Source: Antedon mediterranea (Eukaryota > Echinodermata > Crinoidea > Comatulida > Antedonidae). Taken from it: a stretch of 60,000 nt of DNA. Every line of letters starts with the position of its first letter. Position 1 is the first letter of the stretch. The stretch spans positions 39,947,304-40,007,303 of the forward strand of contig NC_092671.1 of assembly GCF_964355755.1 (NCBI RefSeq). Direction: 5' to 3'. The notes under the pieces are model-generated. The model saw only the letters and a list, made by a program, of their open reading frames with translations, made no database searches and was not told the origin of the DNA. Positions 24,229 through 35,300 of the stretch are shown here, one piece after another. A program made the translations under genes and the position numbers.

Positions 24229-25202
24229 TGATACCGCCGGTATTACCGATTTGACAGTAGGCCTACATTTTAAATTTTATATTATTTTAAAATGATTTTA
24301 CTTTAAGATAACATATGTTTTTAACGAAATATATAAAATATAACAAACAAAACCTCCACTCATCATGTGTTTGGATGTAGCAAGCGTTTTGTCGATAATC
24401 TGGGTTAACACTGACGTGACAGGTATGAGTGTTTGCCGATGAAAACAGCTTTTGTTTTATACATTTAGCTAATGACAACGTAATATGGTTTCCTACCCAC
24501 TTCACTGAACTTAAGACGATTTTCAAACTAAATAGTTCAGACCATAAAATAGAGTATAGATGAGAATGCGAATAGTTAATATTTATTATAACTCCTTTGA
24601 CGTTCCATAGACAAGATATGAAAGTTCACAATCATGCGCAAGTTTAAAAGATGATTTATGTATTTATACGGAGCAGATAAATTACCTACGCGCACATCCA
24701 GGGAAGCGTAAACTTTTTAAAGGCATGAATTAAAACTAAAAATGTCAAATACTGTTAATTGGTCGTCAAATAACATGAAATGAATTAATATTAAACCAAT
24801 ATTGGTAGATTCGATAAGGCAACTGATATTGGCTGTACGCGTGGGCGACTTCTTTACCAATAATATTTAAATTACAATTTAAAGTTCAGTAAATGTCAAA
24901 TGTACATCGGCAATATACGCAACAATAAAGGATTTAAGAAATAAACAGCAATTACTGGCACGCGAAAATAACAACACGAACTTGATGGAGCTATCATTCA
25001 TTTTAACACATCAATAATAATTCAATTTGAAGTTGAAGTTCTATTGTTAGATAAATACAGTATGTGCACGAAATTCAAAAATATTGACAGATAGATTACC
25101 AACAAAATAATTTGAATTAGTTATACTAAAAACAACTTGTTCCCAGTCAGTACTGTACCTAACTAAAATTACCGGCATAGTTCTAATAGAACTTATGAAG
25201 CG
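24229..25202. other. Non-coding stretch
   Basis: AT-rich; no feature recognised. Confidence 0.5.
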
Positions 25203-25338
25203 AAGCGTTGTTTCCACAGAGACGCAACACAAGGGCGTACGCGCAACGCAGACAGTTGACCAATGACAAGCCACTGTTCGAATAGTCCATTGTGATTGGT
25301 CAAATAATTTGCGTTGCGTCGATATGGAAACCAAGCTT
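25203..25338. mobile_element. MITE family B
   Basis: AAGCGTTGTTTCCACAGAGA at the left, ATATGGAAACCAAGCTT at the right, with ACGCAACACAAGGGCGTACG, TTGACCAATGACAAGCCACT and GTGATTGGTCAAATAA inside. Confidence 0.82.
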
Positions 25339-27219
25339 AAAACAATTATATCCAATGAGAACAAAGCAAAATGTGAATTGAATGACTACGATATAGCAAC
25401 CGATATATGTATGTCAATATGTCATACGTTATTAGAAAAACAAATTTTAATTAAGAAAAAAACAGAATTCTATTAAAATTGATTACAGTATGATACAATA
25501 TTAAAATGTCAAACGAATTAATAAACGTAAAACACTTACAGCAAACGCCCCCAGAAAACATTGCGACGACGGCAACATGTCATCTTGCATTCATGTCAGA
25601 TTAAGTTCAACTCAGCCTTAACGTCGTCGTCTCAAAGTTTTTATTCGTTCAAAAGTTTCTATAATGAAAGCAAAATAAAAACTGCCGTATATCAACAATT
25701 CTAACTGAAATTTTTAAAATAATAATAAAAATGTCATGTAAAAGTATTTGTCCGGAGAACCCCCCTCGATTGTTCCCTTCAAACTGAAATTATTGGCTGT
25801 AAGCTTACACGCGGAAGATGTGTTTTGGACATCAAGAAATACAAATAGTTGCGTGTTATGACTTGTACAAATAAACATCTCAAGTCAAGTTAGTTGATGT
25901 TTTGTAAATTAGCCAAGTCGCTATTTAAAGTAGAATTTACAAAGCATGTATATTTAAGGTATCTGGGTCGTCGTCATTGCGTGTGCCATGAAGCAAAACA
26001 ATCATTACAAGACGACGTGCCGACGACTGACAAAATTGGCGAGAAACATCTACTACTACATTAAAGGAACTGTTTCACATTAATTACAAACTAACATCAT
26101 AGATTATCGATTGTGATTGGTTCGGGATCGCGTACTGATGGGCAAATAATGAGTATGTTACAATGATGATGTATGTATACAACATAGCCTATAGCTTAAA
26201 TATAATGCTGAAATTATCACATTTTTGAATAAATATAACAAGAGTTAAGCTTAAATTAACCAAAACCAACTCATACAAATAAGTATATGATTAATATTAA
26301 CAGATATCAGACTAAAGTACATTGCTTAATCCTGATAAATTTAAATGTTGTTCAACTAAAGAGGTCAATAAAACGACATGAAACACAGAAAGGACTACGA
26401 CCTATATGAAGATTCATTTTGATTGAACAAGTAATCAAAATCAATTATCAAAGCTTATTTAACTATGAAAGATGTTTTGACCACAATTCGGTATCAGTGA
26501 GAGACATACTACAGAAGGTCTATATATTACATTGGTTTCTGTTGAAAAAAATAATGACAGAGAGACGGATATGAATTTCTCTAGTGGATTATAACAGCGT
26601 TTGACATATCCGTTGATATCTATACCACTTAATAATACAGAGATTCTAAACTCCCATTATTGATAAAATTAGATCTGAAATATATGTTGACAGCGAGTTA
26701 CACTTGAATGAATTGTTGACACTATCAGTACTGTACTAAACGACATTAAAGGGAAGCTTCCTTGGAGAGAATATACACAAGATGGGCGTCTAAATCATGC
26801 CGGATCCACCCCCACGGGGAATTTAAAATCCTTAGAGAGGCGGATATCGGTGCAACACATTTGGAAATGACCCTTCATTTCATGTTTTTTAGGACAATAA
26901 CCTATATCAATTCAAATAATGAACGTGATGACATGTTATTCTACGGATACATTGAGAATAATTGCACGAGTTCAGGACTGGTCGTCAGAGGAAGGGGCTA
27001 AGATCGAAGGTCAAGACAAGGTAGGGGATAACATCTTGTCACGTATACCATGGCCTACCAGTCACCCCAGGCCTAAAAAAAGTATTGATGTTACTAACTG
27101 AGGCTAACAACTGGACATTTTTGGTAAAACCAAACCAAAGTTTATCAATTTGGAGGAGTGGAGAGGGAGACACATCCATTGATATTTAATTATACTGGGC
27201 AACCTCTTCACAGTCAAAG
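25339..27219. other. Non-coding stretch
   Basis: No coding exon supported. The frame at 26762-27001 has no recognisable domain. Confidence 0.5.
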
Positions 27220-27960
27220 ACTGGTCTTCCAGCGGCTGTGATGTACTAAGTACACCAGGGTAACCCCCTACTCGTCTTCCAGCGGCTGTGATGTACTAAG
27301 TACACCAGGGTAACCCCTTACTCGTCTTCCAGCGACTGTGATGTACTAAGTACACCAGGGTAACCCCATACTCGTCTTCCAGCGGCTGTGATGTACTAGT
27401 ACACTAGGGTAACCACCTACTCGTCTTCCAGCGGCTGTGATGTACTAAGTACACCAGGGTAACCCCTACTCGTCTTCCAGCGGCTGTGATGTACTAAGTA
27501 CACCAGGGTAACCCCCTACTCGTCTTCCAGTGGCTGTGATGTACTAGTACACCAGGGTAACCCCTACTCGTCTTCCAGCGGCTGTGATGTACTAGTACAC
27601 CAGGGTAACCCCCTACTCGTCTTCCAGTGGCTGTGATGTACTAGTACACCAGGGTAACCCCCTACTCGTCTTCCAGTGGCTGTGATGTACTAGTACACCA
27701 GGGTAACCCCCTACTCGTCTTCCAGTGGCTGTGATGTACTAAGTACACCAGGGTAACCCCCTACTCGTCTTCCAGCGGCTGTGATGTACTAGTACACCAG
27801 GGTAACCCCCTACTCGTCTTCCAGCGGCTGTGATGTACTAGTACACCAGGGTAACCCCCTACTCGTCTTCCAGCGGCTGTGATGTACTAGTACACCAGGG
27901 TAACCCCCTACTCGTCTCGAAAGATGTACTGGGTTCTTGTGTACATTTGAGAAACACAAC
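27220..27960 (-). repeat. 49-bp minisatellite of 14 copies grown from a SINE central domain
   Basis: Read on the minus strand each unit is GAGTAGGGGGTTACCCTGGT, then GTACTAGTACATCACAGCC, then GCTGGAAGAC. The SINEs at 5116-5180 and 58815-58910 carry the same block (GGGGGTTAC, CCGGTG, ACACAGCCACTG). The minus-strand sequence just before the array (27916-27960) reads GAACCCAGTACATCTTTCGA, i.e. the preceding part of that SINE domain, so the array expanded inside one SINE copy. Copies differ by ACTAAGTAC/ACTAGTAC and CGGCTG/TGGCTG. Confidence 0.9.
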
Positions 27961-28314
27961 ACATATTTAATAACTTGTACAGCGTACAAGTAATGGTACA
28001 TTGAAGAAAAAAATAAATAAATAAATGTAATTGAAGAAACGACCAAAGGGGCGATGTACACGATTGATGTCGAGTAGTTGACATCGAGGGGAAGGAGATT
28101 ACATTGAAACATGCAGGTATATTAAAACAAGTGTTACAGTGCAAGACGACTGCTGTTGCGTCACAGCATGTCACTGAATGTCATTACATAAAAAATATAA
28201 TGGTCTATTTATATATTCAATTTCATTGGTAACAGTCTGATAAAGTTCGTTAAACTGCAAAGGCAGCTATGTATGTGGTGGCATGGGTATCTGGTGACAT
28301 GAAAGGAGGAGGAT
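27961..28314. other. Non-coding stretch, perhaps SINE 5' remainder
   Basis: No tRNA-like boxes recognised on the minus strand upstream of the array, so the SINE head is lost or too degenerate. Confidence 0.4.
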
Positions 28315-28320
28315 TGGTCA

Positions 28321-28400
28321 TTTCAAGATACAAGATACAAGATACAAGAAAACTTTATTCATCCCAACTTGGGAAATTGTGTTGCTGTCTAATAACAATG
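28321..28400 (-). mobile_element. LINE 3' tail (minus strand)
   Basis: On the minus strand: CCCAAGTTGGGATGAATAAA, GTTTTCTTGTATC, then TTGTATC repeats. An AATAAAGTT end followed by a short tandem tail is typical of L2/CR1-like retrotransposon ends. No coding part recognised upstream. Confidence 0.65.
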
Positions 28401-28516
28401 CCGTATTTAAAAGAGAAATGATAGGCCTAATACATAAGTGTGATAATAATAACAACAATAAAAGTGTATCGTAATAAGGTTGAGTCTCGGTCATCTATTT
28501 CTATAGTAGGCCTAAA

Positions 28517-28830
28517 AGCTTGGTTCCCACTCGATATGTACGCAACGTAACGCAACGAAGGCAAATTCCCTTTCAATAATTGTGTTTGCCCATGCATGAG
28601 CGCGTGAAATCAAAACAGCGATAATTTTAGCACTTTTGGGTCGTCGGTTCCCACTTGTGATTACACAATACAGCACTTTGCGTCATTACGTCGCGTTCTA
28701 GTTGTAACCACGCTTTAAAGATTGGTTTCCAACGCAAGTGATACCAAGCGACAGTGACAGTTCGGATGATCCATTGCAATTGGTGATTGGTCGAACGTTC
28801 TGCTACGTCATTACGCTGCGTCCAAAAAGT
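28517..28830. mobile_element. MITE family B, composite or nested copies
   Basis: AAGCTTGGTTCCCACTCGAT, then ACGCAACGTAACGCAACG; farther on GGTTCCCACTTGTGATTACA, GTTGTAACCACGCTTTAAAG and CAGTTCGGATGATCCATTGC with a final GCTGCGTCCAAAAAGT. At least two family copies are joined or nested. Confidence 0.7.
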
Positions 28831-29244
28831 ATGGATCAATCACTGCTACGGATTTGGACTCTAAATATTAGAGTTTATTAACGTTTTGTAAACTAATGTT
28901 TATTAAGTACATACTGCCTCTTTTGATGCTCAATCATTTTTTTTTTTATGTTCCACATTATAAGCAATAAATATTAAAACACCAAGTAAATCATATTAAA
29001 ACCTAATAATACATGTGATTTATAAGCTTGACTGGTAGTCGTGCATATTAATGAATGTGCAATAAATAAAAAGTATAATATTGCAAGCATAAAGATACTC
29101 ACTATTATCTTCAACTGCTGTGTGGTGTCACCACACCTCAAAACAACTCCACTCCCTGCAGTAAATTATATAAGTTGCCACCTGTTGTGAAATAAAAATG
29201 TAAAAAAAAAAGTGAAATACTGTATTTTAATATCATAAACACTA
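28831..29244. other. Non-coding AT-rich stretch
   Basis: No feature recognised. Confidence 0.5.
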
Positions 29245-29500
29245 AGTGACCTATCCATATATGGTACCTGAATTAGCTGAGAAAAATAAAATACCATATT
29301 ACAATATATAATATCATAGAACACAAATATGGTAGCTGAAATAGTAGCGACAAAAAAATAAAATATTGTATTACAATATATATAAACACATATATGTACC
29401 TGAATTAGCTGAGCCAAAAAAAAAAATAATAATACTATATTACAATATATATAAACACATATCCATATAGGCCTATGGTAGCTGAATTAGCAAAAAAATA
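29245..29500. repeat. Degenerate tandem repeat of about 75-85 bp, three to four copies
   Basis: Units share CCATATATGGTACCTGAATT, AGCTGA, an A-rich run and TATTACAATATATA. Copies have diverged mainly in the length of the A run and in ATATAAACACATAT additions. Confidence 0.8.
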
Positions 29501-29596
29501 AATTGATACACTACTAGCAGAGAAGAGATTTCTAAACGTGACTGATATGTCGTTCTCATTATGGAAAAGTTCTATCAGAATTCAAATCAACATATT

Positions 29597-29743
29597 AATG
29601 ATAATTCATTTTTGGTTAATCCTTGTTTTTTTCGTCTACCTGTCGGGAATACTTCGTCACGAATGACGTCACAGGTTATTTGTGTGACGTCAATTTCGAA
29701 TGCAAAAACAAGTAAGGATTAACCTGAAAATTAATTTATCATT
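29597..29743. mobile_element. MITE with internal CRE sites
   Basis: Left AATGATAATTCATTTTTGGT and TAATCCTTGTTTTT are mirrored on the right (AAAAACAAGTAAGGATTAAC, AATTTATCATT). Near the centre are TGACGTCA (perfect CREB/ATF-type palindrome, about 29664) and GTGACGTCAAT (about 29682). About 147 bp, no coding capacity. Confidence 0.75.
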
Positions 29744-30020
29744 ATATTGGTATATCTATATATCTATATAGAGACATTGAGACATTCAAACATTAATTTT
29801 GCCAGAGACATTCACATATTAACAATTATTTACACTTGAAGCTTTTGTCTTTGTTTTAAATTTCCTGCTTTATAAGCAACCATTCCTGCTTTGTACCCCA
29901 TAGCTTTTGGAGGCGTGCCTTTATAACTATGCCTTTTGTTTGTTAACATCTTTGATTGGCTGATTTGTTTTATTATGTAATTTTGTGACTTATATATGTT
30001 ATCCTTTGTTACAATTCTCT
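29744..30020. other. Non-coding stretch upstream of a hammerhead-like motif
   Basis: TATATCTATATATC at 29753-29770; the rest is unique-looking. The minus-strand frame 29830-30024 has no recognised domain. Confidence 0.45.
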
Positions 30021-30021
30021 T

Positions 30022-30068
30022 CACCTGATTGATGGGCTATACCCGAAACATGTCGTTAAAATAAATCT
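30022..30068 (+). ncRNA. Degenerate hammerhead-ribozyme-like motif
   Basis: CCTGATTGATGGGCTATACC followed by CGAAACATGTCGTTAAAATA resembles the CUGANGA, stem II (GGGC/ACCC), GAAAC order of hammerhead cores found in Penelope-like elements and retrozymes. One extra base in the CUGANGA part argues it is inactive. The following AATAAA fits a retroelement end. Confidence 0.4.
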
Positions 30069-31205
30069 ATATTGAGGCAGTTTTAACTTATTTGATCTTG
30101 ATTTTTTTTCTATATCCTGCCTATGCAGCTCTTTGATTTATATATATATCTATCTATCTTCATTGTTCTTGTAACATACCAATTTATAATTTGATGAACT
30201 AAACTTGAACTAAACTTGAAAAGGAGTTCAAATTTTTACTAAATGGCCAAAACTTGTTTGTTTATGGCACTAACCATTGAGTTTTTTATCTCTAGAAGCA
30301 CAAGTTGATATCCATGACTGACTTCCCCTCTTTAGTAGACAGATTATCCTGAAGCTTGAGTCTTCGACAATCCTTGACTATATTCCCATCAACTCCAAAC
30401 AAATTATGTATCTCAATCATATACTGATTAAACGAGACAATCGTTATAAAACTTTTAAAAATCAAAAAATGTGCAGGGCCTAAGCTGATTATATATCCAA
30501 GATGAATACAAGAAATTATTAAATTAATCAATCAATCAATCAATTGATCTATATGATTAAAACTCAACCAGTTCTTCAACTAAAATCCATTCCAATTTTG
30601 TCTGCATCTTGGTAGAGGTGTTTTGGTTGGTTTGGGTCGTTTTGGAATGTTTAGTCAATAGATCAATATATTATTAGTAACATTATTCAATCAGTTAATC
30701 AATCAATCGATATCAATACATCAATCAATTAGAAATCAATATCAATCATTGTGTATCAATAAAAAGTGCAGCAGTAGTTATTATTCAAGTTTAAAATAAG
30801 AAAGACATAATACATGATTTATTTGTCTAAAATGTTAATAATTATAGTATGTTAACATCCTTAATATACAATAATAAATAGTTATTGCCACATAAATTAT
30901 TCTACACCTATTTTGGTAGAAATACAGCCGCCTCATTGCCTTTACTACTTTAAACCTTCTAGTCATAACTCACAGTTGTTTTTAATGGAATTCAATAGCT
31001 CATTTTTTTGTAAAATTCAGCTAGATAAAATAAATATTGTTAATACTTTAATACTTAATCAGTGTTCTTCTGATTCAGAAATCAATCCAGCAAATCCTAG
31101 GCAACACGTATCTAACTAAATACAACAATTAAAAATATATTGTAATTTGTTGATCTAGTAGACAAAATATAACTTCTGATTAGCCGTTTATAAACCAAGT
31201 CTAAT
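30069..31205. other. Non-coding stretch with ATCA microsatellites
   Basis: TCAATCAATCAATCAATT at 30527-30545 and ATCAAT-rich sequence at 30687-30750. No coding signal. Confidence 0.5.
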
Positions 31206-31218
31206 GTGAGTTACAAAC

Positions 31219-31296
31219 CTGGCACTAGATCAAGATTGAACCCCGGACCTTGGGATTGGAAGGCAAGCATGCTAACCATCAAACTACAGCTCCACT
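31219..31296 (-). mobile_element. tRNA-derived SINE head (degenerate)
   Basis: On the minus strand: GGAGCTGTAGTTTGATGGTT, AGCATGCTTGCCTTCCAATC, CCAAGGTCCGGGGTTCAATC. An A-box-like TAGTTTGATGGTTAGCATGC and B-box-like GGGTTCAATC are correctly spaced. The acceptor stem does not close, so it is not a functional tRNA gene. It lies in the 3' flank of the EF-hand gene. Confidence 0.65.
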
Positions 31297-31751
31297 TCAA
31301 TGGCTATGTTCAGCCGAATGTATCAGACAAGTGCTTATTTTATGTTATATTTTCTTACACTATTTTAAATACCAGTTGGAAGGATTATAACATTGGATTT
31401 GGAAGAACACTGCTTAATATTTGTTAAATTAGTTAGTAATAATAAAATTATAAGAAAATGTTGCACTGCTAGTGACATTAGTATTTTGACTCATTCATTT
31501 CTAATACTGTTTGTAATGAAATAGATAGTGAGATGTTTTATTGTTAATTAACATAGCAAGGTTGTGTGATAGACAGGAATGTGCTATTTTTAATGTAAGT
31601 CATCACATTTCATGTTCCTTTTATGGACATGAACATACTGATATAACATTTATACTCCTAATTAAATTACTTTCATTAGAAATGTTCATATAAAAATAAA
31701 TATTTGGAAATACACTATATGTATTATTAAAACATATAGAAATAAAGTTAT

Positions 31752-31757
31752 TTTATT
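31752..31757 (-). terminator. Candidate polyadenylation signal AATAAA for the EF-hand gene
   Basis: On the minus strand AATAAA occurs about 315 nt after the stop codon. The region is AT-rich, so a hexamer by chance is likely. No closer perfect hexamer was seen after the stop. Confidence 0.3.
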
Positions 31758-31837
31758 GTGTTGTAATTATGAATTAATTATGAATTTAAAAATGAGTAAA
31801 ATAATCTTAAAATATAAACTATTTACAGTTTTTAAAT

Positions 31838-32112
31838 TAAATAAATCTTGTATTTATATATAAGCTGCATCATAATTTGGTATAATCTAATATTAATCTC
31901 ATATTAATCTAACAATAATCTCATACTAATCTCATATTAATCCTTATTTATCCCTAACTGTATTAAAGGGATTATTAATAACAATTTTTTAAAATAAAAT
32001 TAATCTTGTATTTATATAAGCATAATTTGGTATAATATAATAATAATCTAATATTAATCTCATATTAATCCTTATTTATCCCTAACTGTATTGAAGGGAT
32101 TACTTATAACAG
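31838..32112. repeat. Tandem duplication overlapping the stop of the EF-hand gene
   Basis: Copy one (31838-31982) and copy two (31990-32112) share AATCTTGTATTTATATA, ATAATTTGGTATAAT, CTCATATTAATCCTTATTTA and TCCCTAACTGTATT. Copy one has an additional internal ATCTCATA/ATCTAACA amplification. The gene's last codons and stop lie in copy two. Confidence 0.88.
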
Positions 32113-32302
32113 AGGAATGCATTAAAAGAAACAGCGGTAGATATGTAAGAAAATCTAGAATATCAAGCGCCTCCAAGTGGCCGAGTTTAGTTTGGACTTC
32201 ATCTTGGTGTTCCTGACTGACGCCACCCGCCTTCAACTCAATCATTAAACGATCCAATGAGAGCTGATTGGTTGATTCATCTACGTTCCATAAAAACAAC
32301 TC
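32072..32302 (-). CDS. EF-hand gene, terminal coding exon with stop
   Basis: Acceptor TTTTAAG, then 76 codons and TAA at 32074-32072. It starts ELFLWNVDESTNQLSLDRLM, a degenerate EF-like loop with entering helix, then a charged segment (GGVSQEHQDEVQTKL) and a hydrophobic end (LDFLTYLPLFLLMH). The last ten or so codons (NPFNTVRDK and stop) lie in a locally duplicated AT-rich segment whose other copy lies at 31930-31982, so the C-terminal end may be recently rearranged. An alternative end using a donor at GTAATC, before NPF, cannot be excluded. Confidence 0.85.
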   Translation of the reverse strand, partial: ELFLWNVDESTNQLSLDRLMIELKAGGVSQEHQDEVQTKLGHLEALDILDFLTYLPLFLLMHSSVISNPFNTVRDK

Positions 32303-35300
32303 CTTAAAATAAAAAAATAGTTATAATAGTCAAATTATCCTTGGTTTCTTATTTTATTTAATGTATTGATTGTTGTTTATATACATATTTTCTTGTAATC
32401 TAGGGTTGAAACCAAATAAAAATTAAATTACAAGTACTGGTCAAAATAAGTTACAATAAAGGACTTATAAATAAGGATTTCCCTATTTATTTTATTAAAA
32501 ATGTATTTGCTAAAGCCCCTAAGAACAAAATCCTTCATAAAAAGCTAGCTAAGAATCATGTATGTATTTCATCCCTACAGAGATTCTCAATTATATGTTT
32601 GTGTTTTATCTAAAAATTATTAGAAGTCAAATCATAATATGACAATAGTGTAGCTAACAAAAGAAAAAAGTTTTAAAATCAAAATAAGTCAAATAAATAC
32701 AACAATTAAACAATTTAAATGTTTAAAATTAGTTTTTGCTTCCAAACTTGACAAGTCAGAATCAACCTTTTTATTAAGAACTTTGGTTGTAGGAACGTTT
32801 TTAAATTGAAAGTTAAAAAAACATTTTGCACCTTAAAATGTTTCCAAACTTGACCTTTACCCCATAGAGATTAAAATTCAATTTCAATTTTCAGTTTATA
32901 ATTTAAACATAAAACAGACAAGCTAAAAACATTGAAATCATTTAAATTTTTCATTTTAATTCAAATGAAAAACATTAAAATGTCTTTATTTGAATTTTAA
33001 ACAACATAATTACATTTCCGATTAAATTACTCAACTTTATCTTAATAGCAACTGAAAAAAAAAACATGATTGCCAACATGCAATAGTGACTCCCTAAAAG
33101 AGGAGTGGTGTGTGATTATGTACTCAGATATGACAGTGGCTAACATCCCCCTGGGCCAATCATACTAAGTCTGCTGACTTGGCTCTTTTGAACTGTCATG
33201 TCAATCAAACCAAGTTCTAATGAAACTAGGAAGTCAGAAGAAAACATTAGATGAAATACATTATTTTTATACTTAAGTTGGCTTTTTTTTAAAGCTAGAT
33301 CAATTTTAAGCATCTAGTTGACTAAGTATAAAAACATAACAATTTGGGATGTATGTAGAGCTCTCTTTTTGTTTACCTTAGCTCTTTTGGACTTTAAAAA
33401 GTGCGATGTATGTTTTATTGTTTACCTTAGCTCGAAACATTTTCATATCAAGCATCTTAAAATCCATTCTCATAATAAAGTTCTTCATCCAATTGCTGAA
33501 AACAAGGTAAAGAAAATCATGAATGCAGTAAAGTTAAATTAATACCAAATAGACAATCATTGAAACAAAGATTAATGTAAAATACAATATCAAGATTAAC
33601 GGAATGAAATGAAAATTTAAAACTAAAAATTTATTGGAAACTTATTTTTTAAGCTTACAACTATGATGGTTTTTAACTAAACTTGGTATATTGAATTGTT
33701 TCTATATGTTGTATATTTAATGATTTTAAACTAAACTGGTTGGCATTCTTTAAAAATTTCATTTTGTAGAGCCTCTTGACTGTTATTTTTGTTATTTAAC
33801 ATTCAGTTTAGGCTCATTAATCTACTTTTTTTTTTCTTGTAAGTTAAAAATAAAATGATGTGTATATATCAATGGTGTCTTCGTACATCCTTGAGGGCAG
33901 CAAACACAATATGTTTAGGAGTAGATTAATTAAGTATCATGTCAAAACCTATAACAAATATTCTAGTACTCATTCAAAATAAGATGAACATAAACACAGC
34001 TGATTTTTAAATATGAAAGTTTTTCTTATATTATAATAATTTCTATGTAATGGGACTATAAATGAATATGAAAGAAGATGGCAAAACAGAGAATGCTACC
34101 ATATTATAATAATTTCTATGTAATGGGACTATAAATGAATATGAAAGAAGATGGCAAAACAGAGAATGCTACCAGTAATTTAATATTGTAATATTAAAAT
34201 AAGTTAGAATAACATTACATATCACTATCTTAAAGTGAAACAGTTGTAATCAATTATAGATTAGTATCGTGACAAACTTAAGTTAAGGCATCTAAAATTA
34301 GTAGCTGGAATAGCAGTCTTAAAAACTTTTAATCGGAAAACGTTTAATTTTTTAAAGAAAACGGGAAATATAGCAATTAAGAATGCTATAAGGTTAATGT
34401 ATTAGATAACTATTGGACAGTTATGTTGGTAAAGGAGACTATTGGACTGTGAAAGTTTGTTTATAATGAGTCAGTGAGTACCAGGAGGATGTTTATGAAG
34501 TATAAAGACATGTTCTATGTGAGTATAAATGTGTTTTTTGTAGCATATCGTGTATTACATCGATCAATATTGACAAATATTTTAAGCTTGTCATTTTTTG
34601 TAACCATAAAGTTTACAGAATGATTACTTATGCTTTTCTCTAAACCTTGATTCTGCTTGTTTGGCAATCTTAAAAAATTAAATGGAAAAAATACATCTTT
34701 CACATTTATATGAACATTATATATCCAATCTGCAGAAACTAATGTTTCCATCTTATTAGATCTCGTCAGTGCAGCTCAGTTTTTAAAAATATATATATAT
34801 ATATGTATAAACCGTTTATACAATCATTTAATATAATACAATTTGTTATAGTTTTAGAAACTTGTCATTTCTAATACGTTTTAAACTGTCTCAATTAAAA
34901 TTATATTAATAACACTACATATTAATAAACATAATGAGTTTAATGTGTGAACACATTATCTGAATGTGATATTTCCACATTATCCATTATGAATTAAATT
35001 GATAAAATACACATTGATATTTGAATTAATTTAAATTAATCATGACATAACAAATTGTATTTAAATTAAACGTCTCTAAATTATTAGTTACATTTGTTTT
35101 TCAAGCGATTTAAAGTTGTTTTAAAGTTGAAATGTGTGCTAAGATTTAAACACCAGAGGGACTACATAGAGTGAATTAGTCATCCCATAGCAGACGTATA
35201 AATTACACTGACATGGTAAAACTTTACTAAGATAGAAAAAAATGCATCGGTACTTTTAGATAACGGTAAGAAATGTTGTCCAAAATGTTGTATCATGTTA

